This document shows, in pieces, positions 33,699 through 42,656 of a DNA stretch of 43,142 nt. The DNA is from JAMXLO01 sp035511435 (GTDB taxonomy: Bacteria; Pseudomonadota; Alphaproteobacteria; Acetobacterales; Acetobacteraceae): positions 1 to 43,142 of the forward strand of contig DATKFJ010000156.1 of the NCBI GenBank assembly GCA_035511435.1, read 5' to 3'. The position numbers were made by a program, and so were the translations under genes. Position 1 is the first letter of the stretch. Each line of letters begins with the position of its first letter. The notes beneath the pieces are model-generated. The model saw nothing but the letters and a program-made list of their open reading frames with translations. It did not search any database and was not told where the DNA came from.

Positions 33699-34872
33699 TC
33701 CCGGCGATGGCATCGATCTCGCTTGCGTCACAACCGATCTCGCGCAGGACTTCCGTGGTGTGCTGACCGAGTGCGGGCCAGAGCGTGCGCACGGACGGTG
33801 GGCTGGCGGAGAAGCGCGCCGGGATCGCCGTGAGGGTGACGTCGCCGTCGAGCGGATGCCGCATCTGCTGGAAGAAGTCAGTCTCGTGCAGGTAGTCGTC
33901 CTGCAGCAGGTCGGTCAGCGAATTGACCGGCCCGCAGGGAATGTCGAGCGCGCTCAACACGTGCAGCCAGGCCGCGGTGGTGCGCTCGCGCATGCCATCG
34001 GCCAGCACCGCATAGAGCGCATCGACATTGTCCGAACGCGCGGCAATGGTCGCGAAGCGTGGGTCCTCGATCAGCGCCGATCGGTCCATCGCTTCGAACA
34101 AGCGGCGCCAGTGCGCATCGCTTACCGCGATCACCGAGATGTAGCCGTCCTGCGTTGCGTATGGCCGCCGATGCGGCGTCAGCATGCGTGGATAGCCGAG
34201 CCCCAGTTCCGGTTGGTTCAGTACCGCGCCCCACAAGTGTTCGACTAGGAGGAAGGACAGCATCGTCTCCAGCATAGGGACGTGCACTTCCTGCCCCTGT
34301 CCCATGCGCTCGCGGTGAAATAGCGCCATGCCGATCATCGACGCCAGCGTCTGGCCGGTGAGTTTGTCCACCACCACACTCGGCACGTAGCGCGGTGCGC
34401 CATCCGCGCCGGCATTCAATGCTGCGAGTCCGCTCATGCCCTGGATCAGATCGTCGAACGCGGGATGCTCCTGCTTGCTGCTGCCCTTGCGAAAGCCAGA
34501 GGCGCAGGCATAGACAAGTCGCTGGTTGCGCGCCGACAGGGCCGCGTAGCCGAGCCCGAGCCGGTCGGCCGCGCCAAGCCGCATGTTGTGCACGAACACA
34601 TCGGCGCCATCGACCAGCCGCAACAATGCATCCTTTGCCGCGGGCCGTTTCAGATCCAGCACCACACTGCGTTTGTTACGGTTCAGCATGGCGAAGTAGG
34701 AGCCCATCCCCTTGGTGCGGCTTGGACCGATCCAGCGGCAGTTGTCGCCATCGGGCGATTCGATCTTGATGACATCGGCGCCCATGTCGCCGAGTATTTG
34801 CGTGGCAAACGGTCCGAGCACGACGGTCGTGAGATCGATCACCCGAATGCCGGCGAGCGGACCGCCCTGCAT
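33691..34872 (-). CDS. CaiB/BaiF class III CoA-transferase
   Basis: A 393-residue protein. ATG 34872 is preceded by AAGGAGG with ideal spacing; the open frame to 35349 is longer but without homology. The N-terminus GIRVIDLTTVVLGPFATQIL and GADVIKIESPDGD are the family opening. HPAFDDLIQGMSGL carries the catalytic aspartate, and LNRNKRSVVLDLKRPAAKD is the CoA-binding region. Class III enzymes move CoA between carboxylic acids (formyl-CoA/oxalate, carnitine, bile acids). No acyl-CoA ligase, dehydrogenase or hydratase gene is adjacent, so the pathway is not evident. It converges with the FkbM gene over a triplicated 17-mer. Confidence 0.94.
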   Translation of the reverse strand: MQGGPLAGIRVIDLTTVVLGPFATQILGDMGADVIKIESPDGDNCRWIGPSRTKGMGSYFAMLNRNKRSVVLDLKRPAAKDALLRLVDGADVFVHNMRLGAADRLGLGYAALSARNQRLVYACASGFRKGSSKQEHPAFDDLIQGMSGLAALNAGADGAPRYVPSVVVDKLTGQTLASMIGMALFHRERMGQGQEVHVPMLETMLSFLLVEHLWGAVLNQPELGLGYPRMLTPHRRPYATQDGYISVIAVSDAHWRRLFEAMDRSALIEDPRFATIAARSDNVDALYAVLADGMRERTTAAWLHVLSALDIPCGPVNSLTDLLQDDYLHETDFFQQMRHPLDGDVTLTAIPARFSASPPSVRTLWPALGQHTTEVLREIGCDASEIDAIAGSR

Positions 34873-34962
34873 CGCTGCCTCCTTGCACATTGTCATCGTG
34901 CGAGCTTGCACACGATGGGTGTGGATTGGCAACGCGAAGCGGCACGGATAATGTGGCGCTGT

Positions 34963-35078
34963 CATTGCCAGGAGCGGAAGCGACGAAGCGAGCGCGGTGG
35001 TATACCGTGACCGGGGCGGCATACCGTGACCGGGATTGCCGAGTCGCATTCGCTCTGCGCAACGACAGGCTGACGCGG
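34963..35078. repeat. Dispersed intergenic repeat, copy 5 (inverted pair with duplicated loop)
   Basis: The left half CTGTCATTGCCAGGAGCGG, then AAGCGACGAAGCGAGC, matches the reverse of the right half (CCTGTCGTTGCGCAGAGCG, then AATGCGACTCGGCAATC). The loop contains ATACCGTGACCGGG twice (35002-35015 and 35021-35034). It lies in the 238-bp divergent gap between the CoA-transferase and CapA genes. Confidence 0.7.
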
Positions 35079-35110
35079 GACACGAGAGACGGACACGAGA
35101 GAATGTGCGT

Positions 35111-36145
35111 ATGCCCAGCATGATTCTTACCGGCGACGTCAATTTGATGAACGTCGATGACCCGGCGGTGCCGTTCGCGCGCGTGCGCGACGAATTTCGC
35201 GCCGCCGACATCGTGTTCAGCAATCTGGAGTGCTGCCTGTATGATCCGCCGCGCGGCCATGCGGTGGAGCAAGAGGGGTTCTTTGCTGCGCCCGCGACCG
35301 GCGAGGCGCTGCGGTCCGCGGGGATCGGCGCGGTCGGCGTCGCCAACAACGTGAACTATGGCGAGGCGGCGATCAGCGCATCCATCGCGCGGCTGGACGA
35401 ACTCGGCGTTCGCCACTGCGGCGCCGGCGCGAACGTTGCGACGGCGCGCGCGCCTGTCATCGTCGAGCGCGACGGCATCCGCTACGGTTTCCTGCAACGC
35501 AGTTCGGTTTACTGGCCGACCAACCACGAGGCCGGCGCGAATTCGACCGGCATCGCGGTCATCCGCGCGCACACCGCGTATCAGGTGCCGATGCATAAGA
35601 TGCGAGCGGAAATTCCGCCGATGAACCGTCCCGGCATACCGCCGGTGATCATCACCTGGGCCGATCCGGACTATCTGCGCATCTTCACCGAGGATATCGC
35701 CGCGCTGCGCAACCAGGCCGACATTGTCGTGGCGTCCTGCCATTGGGGCCTGCACAAAGAGGTACTCGGCTACATGCGCGAGATCGGCCGCGCCGCGATC
35801 GACGCCGGTGCCGACCTCGTCTTTGGGCATGGGCCACATTATTCGCTGGCGGTGGAAGCCTATCGCGGCAAGGCGATCTTCTATGGCCTGGGCAGCTTCT
35901 CTTTCCATACCGGCCACGGTGGACGCAAGCATGGCGACTGGATCGGCATGATGGTCCGCGCTGCCATCACCGGCCGCGCGATATCGGGTGTAAGCTTCCA
36001 GTTCGTGCGCCACAACGACCGCAACGAAACGGTGCCATGCGCACTGGCCGATGAACGCGCGGAACTGGATGACATCATGCAGCGCAGCGTCGAATACGGC
36101 ACGAGCCTGTCGCCGCGCGGTGATGCCGTGCGGGTCGGGTTGTAG
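35111..36145 (+). CDS. CapA-family protein (poly-gamma-glutamate/calcineurin-like fold)
   Basis: A 344-residue protein. ATG 35111 gives the family start MPSMILTGDVNLMNVDDP. Metal-site landmarks in order are LTGDVN, VFSNLECCLYD (the asparagine-glutamate pair), GVANNVNYGE, SCHWGLHKE and FGHGPHYSL. These are the histidines and acids of the PGA_cap metallophosphatase-like fold. CapA-family proteins are tied to capsule polyglutamate synthesis in Bacillus, but in proteobacteria their role is mostly unknown. No signal peptide or TM segment is visible, which makes an intracellular enzyme more likely than a capsule anchor. No pgsB/C genes are nearby. The MFS pump follows by 36 bp. Confidence 0.88.
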   Translation: MPSMILTGDVNLMNVDDPAVPFARVRDEFRAADIVFSNLECCLYDPPRGHAVEQEGFFAAPATGEALRSAGIGAVGVANNVNYGEAAISASIARLDELGVRHCGAGANVATARAPVIVERDGIRYGFLQRSSVYWPTNHEAGANSTGIAVIRAHTAYQVPMHKMRAEIPPMNRPGIPPVIITWADPDYLRIFTEDIAALRNQADIVVASCHWGLHKEVLGYMREIGRAAIDAGADLVFGHGPHYSLAVEAYRGKAIFYGLGSFSFHTGHGGRKHGDWIGMMVRAAITGRAISGVSFQFVRHNDRNETVPCALADERAELDDIMQRSVEYGTSLSPRGDAVRVGL

Positions 36146-36181
36146 GCCGCACGGGTCATTCCTGGGTTATTATCCTCTGGC

Positions 36182-37642
36182 ATGTCAGGGCAGCTTGATC
36201 CCGCTCCGGCGGTTGTGAGAACCCCCGCCAACGCGCGCACCGTATCGCTGATCGTCGCGAGCGCGATGTTCATGGAGCAACTGGACGGCACCGTGCTGGC
36301 GACCGCACTGCCGGCCATGGCGCGCAGCTTCCATGCCGATCCGCTGCACATGAACGTGGCCCTGACCTCCTATCTGCTGACGCTCGCGATGTTCATTCCG
36401 GCCAGTGGCAAGCTCGCTGACCGGTTCGGCTCGCGCACCGTGTTCCGCGCCGCCATCGCGCTGTTCACCGTCGGGTCCGTCGCCTGCGCTCAGGCACCGA
36501 CCCTTGCGTTCCTGGTCGCCGCCCGCATGCTACAAGGCGTTGGCGGCGCAATGATGTCGCCGGTCGGCCGCCTGGTCATGCTGCGCGCGGTATCGAAGTC
36601 GGAACTGATTCGCGCCATGGCATGGCTGATGATACCCGCCACGATCGGGCCGATCCTGGGACCGCCGGTCGGCGGCTTTATCGTCACCTATCTGTCGTGG
36701 CACTGGATCTTCTACATCAACGTGCCGATCGGCGTGACCGGGATCGTGCTGGTGACGCGCTACATCGAGGAAATGCGCGAACCCACGCGCACGAAGTTCG
36801 ATCTGCGCGGTCTCATTCTGGCGGGCACCGCGCTGGCATCCATCATGTTCGGCATTGAAATGGCCAGCCGCGGCGTCGGTTCGCGCGAGACCGCACTGGG
36901 CCTGATCGGCATTGGCATCATGTCGGCTGGTGTCTATGCGCTGCATGCGCGGCGCCATCCGCAGCCGATGCTGGATTTCCGCCTGATGCAGATTGCCACA
37001 TTCCGCCTTTCGGTGATCTGCGGGTCGCTGTCGCGCATCGCGGTCGGCGCGATGCCATTCCTGCTGCCGATGATGCTGCAACTCGGCTTTGGCCTGTCCG
37101 CGGCGCACAGCGGGCTGATCACCTTCGTCAGCTCATTGGGGTCACTCGGCATGCGCCTGGCCGCGCCGGTGATCCTGCGCCGGCTGGGCTTCCGCAACGT
37201 GCTGATGTGGATCGGCCTGGTCGCCACGCTGCTGCTTGCCGCGAGCGCCGGATTTCGCCCGAGTTGGCCGATGGTGGCTATCTACGTGGTGCTGCTGCTG
37301 AACGGCTTCTTCCAGTCGCTGCAATTCATGGCGTACAACACGATCGCGTACGCCGACATGCCGCGCCCGCAGATGAGTACTGCCACCAGCTTCTACACGA
37401 CGTTCCAGCAGATGTCGCTGACACTCGGCATTGCGGCGTCGGCGGGCGTGCTTGCCGCTTCTGAGCGGATGCTGGGCCATACGCAGCTCATGCTGTCGGA
37501 TTTCTCGGTGGCGTTCCTGGCCGTTGCCAGCGTGTCTCTCGGCGCACCGCTGCTGAGCAGCCTGCTCGACCGGTCGGCGGGCGCCGAGTTGAGCGGTCAT
37601 CGCGCGCGCCCGGGGAAGGCGCGCATCGCAGTGGCGGAGTGA
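36182..37642 (+). CDS. DHA2-family (14-TM) MFS drug:proton antiporter
   Basis: A 486-residue inner-membrane protein with about 14 hydrophobic helices. The first-helix region MEQLDGTVLATALPAM is the DHA2 motif D1 (LDxTvvnvALP). GKLADRFGSRTVFRAAI is MFS motif A, and the segment GPILGPPVGGFIVTYLSWHW followed by IFYINVPIG is motif C and its continuation, diagnostic of exporters such as EmrB/QacA. The C-terminal tail is basic. No EmrA-like adaptor or TetR/MarR regulator gene is adjacent. The convergent GNAT gene ends 3 bp away. It exports hydrophobic toxicants or metabolites; the exact substrate is unknown. Confidence 0.93.
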   Translation: MSGQLDPAPAVVRTPANARTVSLIVASAMFMEQLDGTVLATALPAMARSFHADPLHMNVALTSYLLTLAMFIPASGKLADRFGSRTVFRAAIALFTVGSVACAQAPTLAFLVAARMLQGVGGAMMSPVGRLVMLRAVSKSELIRAMAWLMIPATIGPILGPPVGGFIVTYLSWHWIFYINVPIGVTGIVLVTRYIEEMREPTRTKFDLRGLILAGTALASIMFGIEMASRGVGSRETALGLIGIGIMSAGVYALHARRHPQPMLDFRLMQIATFRLSVICGSLSRIAVGAMPFLLPMMLQLGFGLSAAHSGLITFVSSLGSLGMRLAAPVILRRLGFRNVLMWIGLVATLLLAASAGFRPSWPMVAIYVVLLLNGFFQSLQFMAYNTIAYADMPRPQMSTATSFYTTFQQMSLTLGIAASAGVLAASERMLGHTQLMLSDFSVAFLAVASVSLGAPLLSSLLDRSAGAELSGHRARPGKARIAVAE

Positions 37643-37645
37643 CGA

Positions 37646-38098
37646 TTATGGGTGCAGCGTCAGTGGTTTGGTCATGTAGACGCGATCGTAGCCCTTTTCG
37701 CTGATACGATGGGTTTCGACGAAACCCAGGCGACGATAAAGTGCGATGTTCTCGTGCATCAGTGCGTGGGTGTACAGGCTGATCTCGTGGCAGCCACGGC
37801 GGAGCGCTTCGGCTCCGGCGAATTCGATCAGTGTGCGTCCATGGCCTTTGCCTTGGTGACCCGGTTGTACGGCGATGTTGTCCAGCAGCAAGCCGGTCGG
37901 TGTTTGCTGCAGTACCAGTATTCCGACGATGCGCGCGTCATCTTCCAATATCCAGGTTTGGCCGTCGGCGATACGTTTCGCGTAGTCATCGAGCATCGGC
38001 CCGGGCGGTTTGCCGATGCGGTCGATGTAGTGGCGATACGCCGCGTGAACGATCTCGCGCACTGCATCTACGTCGCGGTTGCTTGCGGGGCGGATCAT
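37646..38098 (-). CDS. GNAT-family N-acetyltransferase
   Basis: A 150-residue protein. MIRPASNRDVDAVREIVHAA is the standard GNAT opening; VGILVLQQTPTGLLLDNIAV forms beta-4, and VQPGHQGKGHGRTLIEFA has the acetyl-CoA pyrophosphate loop (Q-x-x-G-x-G/R). The C-terminal NIALYRRLGFVETHRI is the motif B region. The acceptor, an amino acid, antibiotic or protein N-terminus, is not evident. It is the last gene of the hdaA-ppk1-ppx run, 39 bp after ppx. Confidence 0.9.
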   Translation of the reverse strand: MIRPASNRDVDAVREIVHAAYRHYIDRIGKPPGPMLDDYAKRIADGQTWILEDDARIVGILVLQQTPTGLLLDNIAVQPGHQGKGHGRTLIEFAGAEALRRGCHEISLYTHALMHENIALYRRLGFVETHRISEKGYDRVYMTKPLTLHP

Positions 38099-38137
38099 AC
38101 TGTCGGGGTGGAATTCGCAAAGTTCACAGCATCACCG

Positions 38138-39643
38138 TTACGCCGCACTTTCGCGTGCCGCTTCCGTTGCGGCTTCCAGGCCAACCGCCTGGGCCAGACG
38201 ATCCAGCCGGCGGATCACACTCTCGCCGGCGAACACGCCGCTGTCCTCTTCCAGGCGCAGGATCAGCCGGCTGCCCGACATGCGCAGCCCTGTGCCACCC
38301 AGCAGATCCGGCGTGCCCGCCGACAGCGTGTAGGCAAGCCGCAGCGCCACGCCGAGTACCTCCGCGCGGTGGGCGCTCGACACATCCAGCAGCAGGCGCG
38401 CCGGACGCAGGAACGCGGCGTCCGCATCCACTTCGTACCGCATGGCGATCGCCAGTGCGAGAAACGCGCGTGCGTGATGATCGAGTCCGATCCCGGGTTG
38501 GCGCAGCACGCGCAGGAATGCCTGTTCGGCGCGAAACTCCGGATGATCGTGGCTACCGATGTCCGACATCCAGCACGCCGCCGCACGCAAGCGCTTCGCC
38601 TCGCCGACTTCCTGCGGAAACAGGGGGTTGGTCCACGCCAGCAATGCCGGCGGCAAATTCGCGTCGCGCCCCAGGCGCCCGGCTAGTTCGCGTCCCGCGG
38701 CGAGCAGCGGATCCTGGGCGCGAATCTCCGCTGGCATGCGCTGCATGAACCAGCCCTCGCGCAGCCCGCTGGCGCTGAACACGACGCGACGCACGCCCGT
38801 CGCGCGCAGCACACGTCGCAGCACCACCGCGGCAAACGGCAGATCGTCGATGCGACGTCGCGACAGTCCCGGCTGACGCTCCAGCGCACGTCGGCCGGCG
38901 CCGGCGATCACGCCGGTCAGGTCGCGCGCTTCCTCACGGCCGATGGTGTAGTGATGCACCATCTGCAGCGGATAGCCGGTCTGCGCCATGTGGATGCGCG
39001 CCAGCGCTCGCCATGCGCCGCCGACGAGGTACAGGTCGCGATTGGTGCCTTCTGCCAACCAGGTCACAGTCGCCAGGTCGGCATCGGCAATCGCGCGGGC
39101 GCGCACCGGATCGCCGTCCGCGCGTTCCGCCAGTCGGATCGCGCCGAGGCTGAAGGTGTGGGAGGCGCCGCGGGTGCCGCGATCGAGCCGCACGATTTCC
39201 AGTGACCCACCACCGATATCGGCCAGGATACCATCGGCGGTCGGGATACCGCAGAGCACGCCCATGGCCGAATATTCGGCTTCGTGCTGTCCCGACAGAA
39301 CCCGGATCGGCACTTCCGGCATGCGCTGCTGCAACGCGGCCACGAAGTCGGGACCGTTGCGCGCGTCTCGCACCGCGGCGGTGGCGAGGACCTCGAACGG
39401 TTCGGCACCCATCGCGCGGGCCACCGCGTGGTAGCGGTGCATTACGGTGAATGCCTGGGCCATTCCGTCATCGTTCAGCCGACCCGTCGCCTGCAATCCG
39501 CGGCCCAGGCGCAACACCGCCTTTTCGTTGAAGATCGCCACGGGATTGCGGCATTGCCCTTCGTAGACGACGAGACGCACCGAATTCGATCCAAGATCGA
39601 CCACCGCGCAGCGGGGCGAATCGGCTGGCGGCTGGTACGGCAT
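38138..39643 (-). CDS. ppx: Ppx/GppA-family exopolyphosphatase
   Basis: A 501-residue protein of the actin-like ASKHA fold. The phosphate-1 loop is VVDLGSNSVRLVVYEG; the adjacent RLGRGLQATGRL, ATAAVRDARNG and the second phosphate loop ADIGGGSLEIVRL follow in order. The C-terminal half is an HD-like helical extension (ACWMSDIGSHDHPEF). The enzyme removes terminal phosphates from polyphosphate or cleaves pppGpp. ATG 39643 was chosen because AGGA lies upstream and the ppk1 stop is 5 bp away; ATG 39688 inside ppk1 is an alternative. Pairing directly with ppk1 is the common arrangement and implies joint control of polyphosphate level. Confidence 0.94.
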   Translation of the reverse strand: MPYQPPADSPRCAVVDLGSNSVRLVVYEGQCRNPVAIFNEKAVLRLGRGLQATGRLNDDGMAQAFTVMHRYHAVARAMGAEPFEVLATAAVRDARNGPDFVAALQQRMPEVPIRVLSGQHEAEYSAMGVLCGIPTADGILADIGGGSLEIVRLDRGTRGASHTFSLGAIRLAERADGDPVRARAIADADLATVTWLAEGTNRDLYLVGGAWRALARIHMAQTGYPLQMVHHYTIGREEARDLTGVIAGAGRRALERQPGLSRRRIDDLPFAAVVLRRVLRATGVRRVVFSASGLREGWFMQRMPAEIRAQDPLLAAGRELAGRLGRDANLPPALLAWTNPLFPQEVGEAKRLRAAACWMSDIGSHDHPEFRAEQAFLRVLRQPGIGLDHHARAFLALAIAMRYEVDADAAFLRPARLLLDVSSAHRAEVLGVALRLAYTLSAGTPDLLGGTGLRMSGSRLILRLEEDSGVFAGESVIRRLDRLAQAVGLEAATEAARESAA

Positions 39644-39647
39644 GCGG

Positions 39648-41900
39648 TCAGTCCTGGTTGACGCGATCCGGTCGGCGATGATTGGCAAGCGACGAGACGA
39701 CCGCCTGCCCGTGCAACGCGGAGCCTCGCCCGGACAGTGAGGGATTCGTCATGAAATAATCGTGAGCGGATACCGGTTTCTTGCCGGGCGGAAGGCGGTG
39801 CCAGGCACCATCGGCGCGCAGTTCCCACGACTGCATCGAGTCCTTGAGGTTGACCACCATGATCTGGTCCAGCACCTGCTCGTGCACGGTCGGATTGTGG
39901 ATCGGCACCAGCGTTTCCACGCGCCAGTCCATGTTGCGCACCATCCAGTCGGCGGAGCTGATGTAGACACGGGCATGCCGGCTTGGCAGCGAATGGCCGT
40001 TGCCGAACACGCAGATGCGGCTGTGCTCCAGGAAACGGCCGACGATCGACTTGACGCGGATGTTGTCCGACAGGCCGGGGATGCCCGGGCGCAGGCAGCA
40101 GATGCCGCGCACCACTGCCATGATCTTCACGCCGGCACGCGAGGCTTCATACAGCAGGTCGATCAGCGTCTCGTCCACCAGCGAGTTGAGTTTCAGCCAG
40201 ATACCGGCGGGTCTGCCGGCATGCGCATAGGCGACCTCGCGCTGGATCAGGTCGGCCAGCACGGCGCGCGTGGTCAGTGGACTGAACGCCAGCGCATCCA
40301 TCAATTCGGGCCGCGCGTAACCGGTCATGTAGTTGAACAGCCTTGCGGCGTCGCGCGTCAGATCCGGGTCGGTGGTGAAGAACGACAGATCGGTATAGAT
40401 GCGCGCGGTGATCGGATGATAATTGCCGGTACCGAAATGCGCGTAGGAGCGCACGCCGCTCCCCTCGCGCCGCACCACCAGCGAGAGTTTGGCGTGCGTC
40501 TTCAGTTCGGCGAAGCCGTACACCACCTGCACACCGGCGGCTTCCAGGGTGCGCGCCAGCCTGATGTTCATCTCTTCATCGAAGCGGGCGCGCAGTTCAA
40601 CCACTGCGGTGACGAATTTTCCAGCTTCGGCGGCCTCGATCAGCGCCTTGACGATCGGGCTGTCGCCGCTGGTACGATACAGCGTCTGCTTCACCGCGAT
40701 GACGTTGGGATCCTGCGCGGCCTGGCGCAGGAACTGCACGACCACGTCGAAGCTCTCGAACGGATGATGGACGATGATGTCCTTGGCGCGGATGGCGGCG
40801 AAACAGTCGCCGCCGAAGTCGCGGATGCGCTCTGGAAATCGCGGCGTGTAGGGCGGGAACAGCAGGTCCGGCCGGTCGTCCACGATCAGATGCCGCAGGT
40901 CGGCGATACCGAGAATGCCGTCGGCGATGTGCGTTTCGTCGGAGCTGGCACCAAGTTCCGCGACGACAAAGGCGCGCAGCTCCTCTGGCATCCTGGCATC
41001 CATGGCGAGATGGATTGCCACGCCTCGGCGGCGGCGCTTCAACGCCGTCTCGTAGGAGCGCACCAGATCCTCGGCTTCTTCCTCAAATTCCACGTCGGTG
41101 TCGCGGATCAGTCGGAAGGTGCCCTGTCCACCAACGCGGAAGCCGGGAAACAGCCGATCGAGGAACAGCGCGACCAGGTCATCCAGGATGACGAAGCGCC
41201 TGGCACCGCCGGTCGCACGGGGCAGTCGGATGAACCGCTCGATCTGGCTGGGCAGCGGCAGCAGAGCGCGCATGCTCAGGCCGTCTTCGACGCGCAGCAA
41301 CAGCAGCGCCATCACCAGGCCCATGTTGGGGATGAACGGAAACGGATGCGCCGGGTCGATTGCAAGCGGCGTCAGGACCGGGAACACCCGCTCCATGAAC
41401 CACGCATCCAGCCACTGCACGTCATCGGCGGACAGCGTGTCCGGCTCGCACACTTCGATGCCGGCATTGCGCAGCAGGCCGCGCAGCTCGCGCCAGACCC
41501 GCTGCTGTTCGGCCAGCAATGCTTCGGCGCGCAGCTTGATCTCGGCGAGCTGCTGTGCCGGCGTGCGTCCGTCGGGCGACACCGCGGTGACACCGGCCTT
41601 CGCCTGTCCGATCAGGCCGGCGACGCGCACGGAATAGAACTCGTCCAGGTTGGATGCGCTGATCGAGACGAAGCGCAGACGCTCCAGCAATGGATGGCGC
41701 GGGTTCTCTGCCTCTTCGATCACACGGTGGTTGAAGTCGAGCCAGGAGAGTTCGCGGTTGATGAACCGGTCCGGGCTGTCGCGCGCGATCACCATCGGAC
41801 TGGATTCTGGGGCCTCGGCAACCTGCGCTACCGGCGGGTCCTGCAGATCCACCGCGCTCTCGCCGCGTGCAGTCAGCTTTCGGGCGGACACCTTGTTCAT
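39648..41900 (-). CDS. ppk1: Polyphosphate kinase 1
   Basis: A 750-residue protein, slightly longer than typical (~690-720). It begins the core with FINRELSWLDFNHRV (46-60). The autophosphorylated histidine is H469 in KTHAKLSLVVRRE; the second conserved histidine is H642 in RHARVYISSADWM. FPFIPNMGLVMAL and AVKQTLYRTSGDSPI are further family blocks. The first ~40 residues are a variable extension. Ppk1 reversibly makes inorganic polyphosphate from ATP at the membrane periphery and is linked to stress and starvation responses. It follows hdaA by 9 bp and precedes ppx by 4 bp, a tight operon. Confidence 0.97.
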   Translation of the reverse strand: MNKVSARKLTARGESAVDLQDPPVAQVAEAPESSPMVIARDSPDRFINRELSWLDFNHRVIEEAENPRHPLLERLRFVSISASNLDEFYSVRVAGLIGQAKAGVTAVSPDGRTPAQQLAEIKLRAEALLAEQQRVWRELRGLLRNAGIEVCEPDTLSADDVQWLDAWFMERVFPVLTPLAIDPAHPFPFIPNMGLVMALLLLRVEDGLSMRALLPLPSQIERFIRLPRATGGARRFVILDDLVALFLDRLFPGFRVGGQGTFRLIRDTDVEFEEEAEDLVRSYETALKRRRRGVAIHLAMDARMPEELRAFVVAELGASSDETHIADGILGIADLRHLIVDDRPDLLFPPYTPRFPERIRDFGGDCFAAIRAKDIIVHHPFESFDVVVQFLRQAAQDPNVIAVKQTLYRTSGDSPIVKALIEAAEAGKFVTAVVELRARFDEEMNIRLARTLEAAGVQVVYGFAELKTHAKLSLVVRREGSGVRSYAHFGTGNYHPITARIYTDLSFFTTDPDLTRDAARLFNYMTGYARPELMDALAFSPLTTRAVLADLIQREVAYAHAGRPAGIWLKLNSLVDETLIDLLYEASRAGVKIMAVVRGICCLRPGIPGLSDNIRVKSIVGRFLEHSRICVFGNGHSLPSRHARVYISSADWMVRNMDWRVETLVPIHNPTVHEQVLDQIMVVNLKDSMQSWELRADGAWHRLPPGKKPVSAHDYFMTNPSLSGRGSALHGQAVVSSLANHRRPDRVNQD

Positions 41901-41909
41901 GGTGCGATC

Positions 41910-42638
41910 CTACAGGACAGTTGGGTCGTACCGCGAGGGGGAAGCGGCTGACGCGGCTGATTCTTCCGGGCTGAGGAGATCGGCGAGCACATCGCGGGCG
42001 AATGCCGCGGTGATGGTGCGATGCTGATCCATCGATGCTTCATCCAGGCGGACGACGGCATCGCGCACCGCCGCCGCACTGCGGGGCAGGCGAAGCAGCA
42101 GCCAATCCAGCAGCTGGGACGGGAGACGCAACCCCCGGGCGTCCAGCAACCGAGCCAGCAGGGCATGCAGCAGAGCATCTTCCGGCGGACCGATCGCAAC
42201 CGCGGTGATGGCGCGCAGCCGACTGGCGAGGTCGGGCAATTGCATGGTCCAGCGCGATGGCGGTGACCGGGCCGCGAGCAGGACGGGCAGACCGGCTTCG
42301 CCCGCGGCGTTCAGCAGGTGGAACAGCGCGGTTTCGTCTGCCACCGCATCGGCTGCGTCGATCGCGATGCCGGGTGCGGGCGGCAGTTCGGGCAGGCCGC
42401 GCAATGCGGCTCCGGCAAGCATATCGGCGCCGGTGCGCGTCGCCCAGATGTTCAGCAGATGGGTTTTGCCGCAGCCGGGTTCACCCCACAGCAACAGCCG
42501 GCGGTCTGGCCAATCGGCGGTTCGGTTGAGCCAGACGGTCGCCGCGGCATTCGACGGTGCCGCGCGGAAATCCACGGCCACAAAACTCGGTTCCGCGGAA
42601 AGCGGCAGGGACGGTTGATCCGTGAGGCGCACTGGCAC
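41910..42638 (-). CDS. hdaA: HdaA, DnaA-inactivating AAA protein
   Basis: A 242-residue AAA+ protein related to DnaA domain III but lacking the DNA-binding domain IV. Near its N-terminus QPSLPL (8-13) is the beta-clamp-binding peptide expected of Hda. The Walker A segment is GEPGCGKTH (52-60) and Walker B is IAIDAADAV. With the DNA-loaded clamp, Hda promotes ATP hydrolysis on DnaA and blocks re-initiation. The start is a GTG at 42638; a second GTG at 42632 has better spacing from GGAG. Both keep the clamp motif at the start. Synteny hdaA-ppk1-ppx is common in alphaproteobacteria. Confidence 0.92.
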   Translation of the reverse strand: MPVRLTDQPSLPLSAEPSFVAVDFRAAPSNAAATVWLNRTADWPDRRLLLWGEPGCGKTHLLNIWATRTGADMLAGAALRGLPELPPAPGIAIDAADAVADETALFHLLNAAGEAGLPVLLAARSPPSRWTMQLPDLASRLRAITAVAIGPPEDALLHALLARLLDARGLRLPSQLLDWLLLRLPRSAAAVRDAVVRLDEASMDQHRTITAAFARDVLADLLSPEESAASAASPSRYDPTVL

Positions 42639-42656
42639 ACTCCGGACCCACGGGCG

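Noticed and set aside
34676..36013. 445-residue minus-strand frame
   Set aside because: It is antisense to the CapA-like gene and overlaps the true 5' end of the CoA-transferase in another frame.
39762..41951. 729-residue open frame on the plus strand
   Set aside because: It is antisense to ppk1, which has all its catalytic motifs. The frame is a GC-codon shadow.
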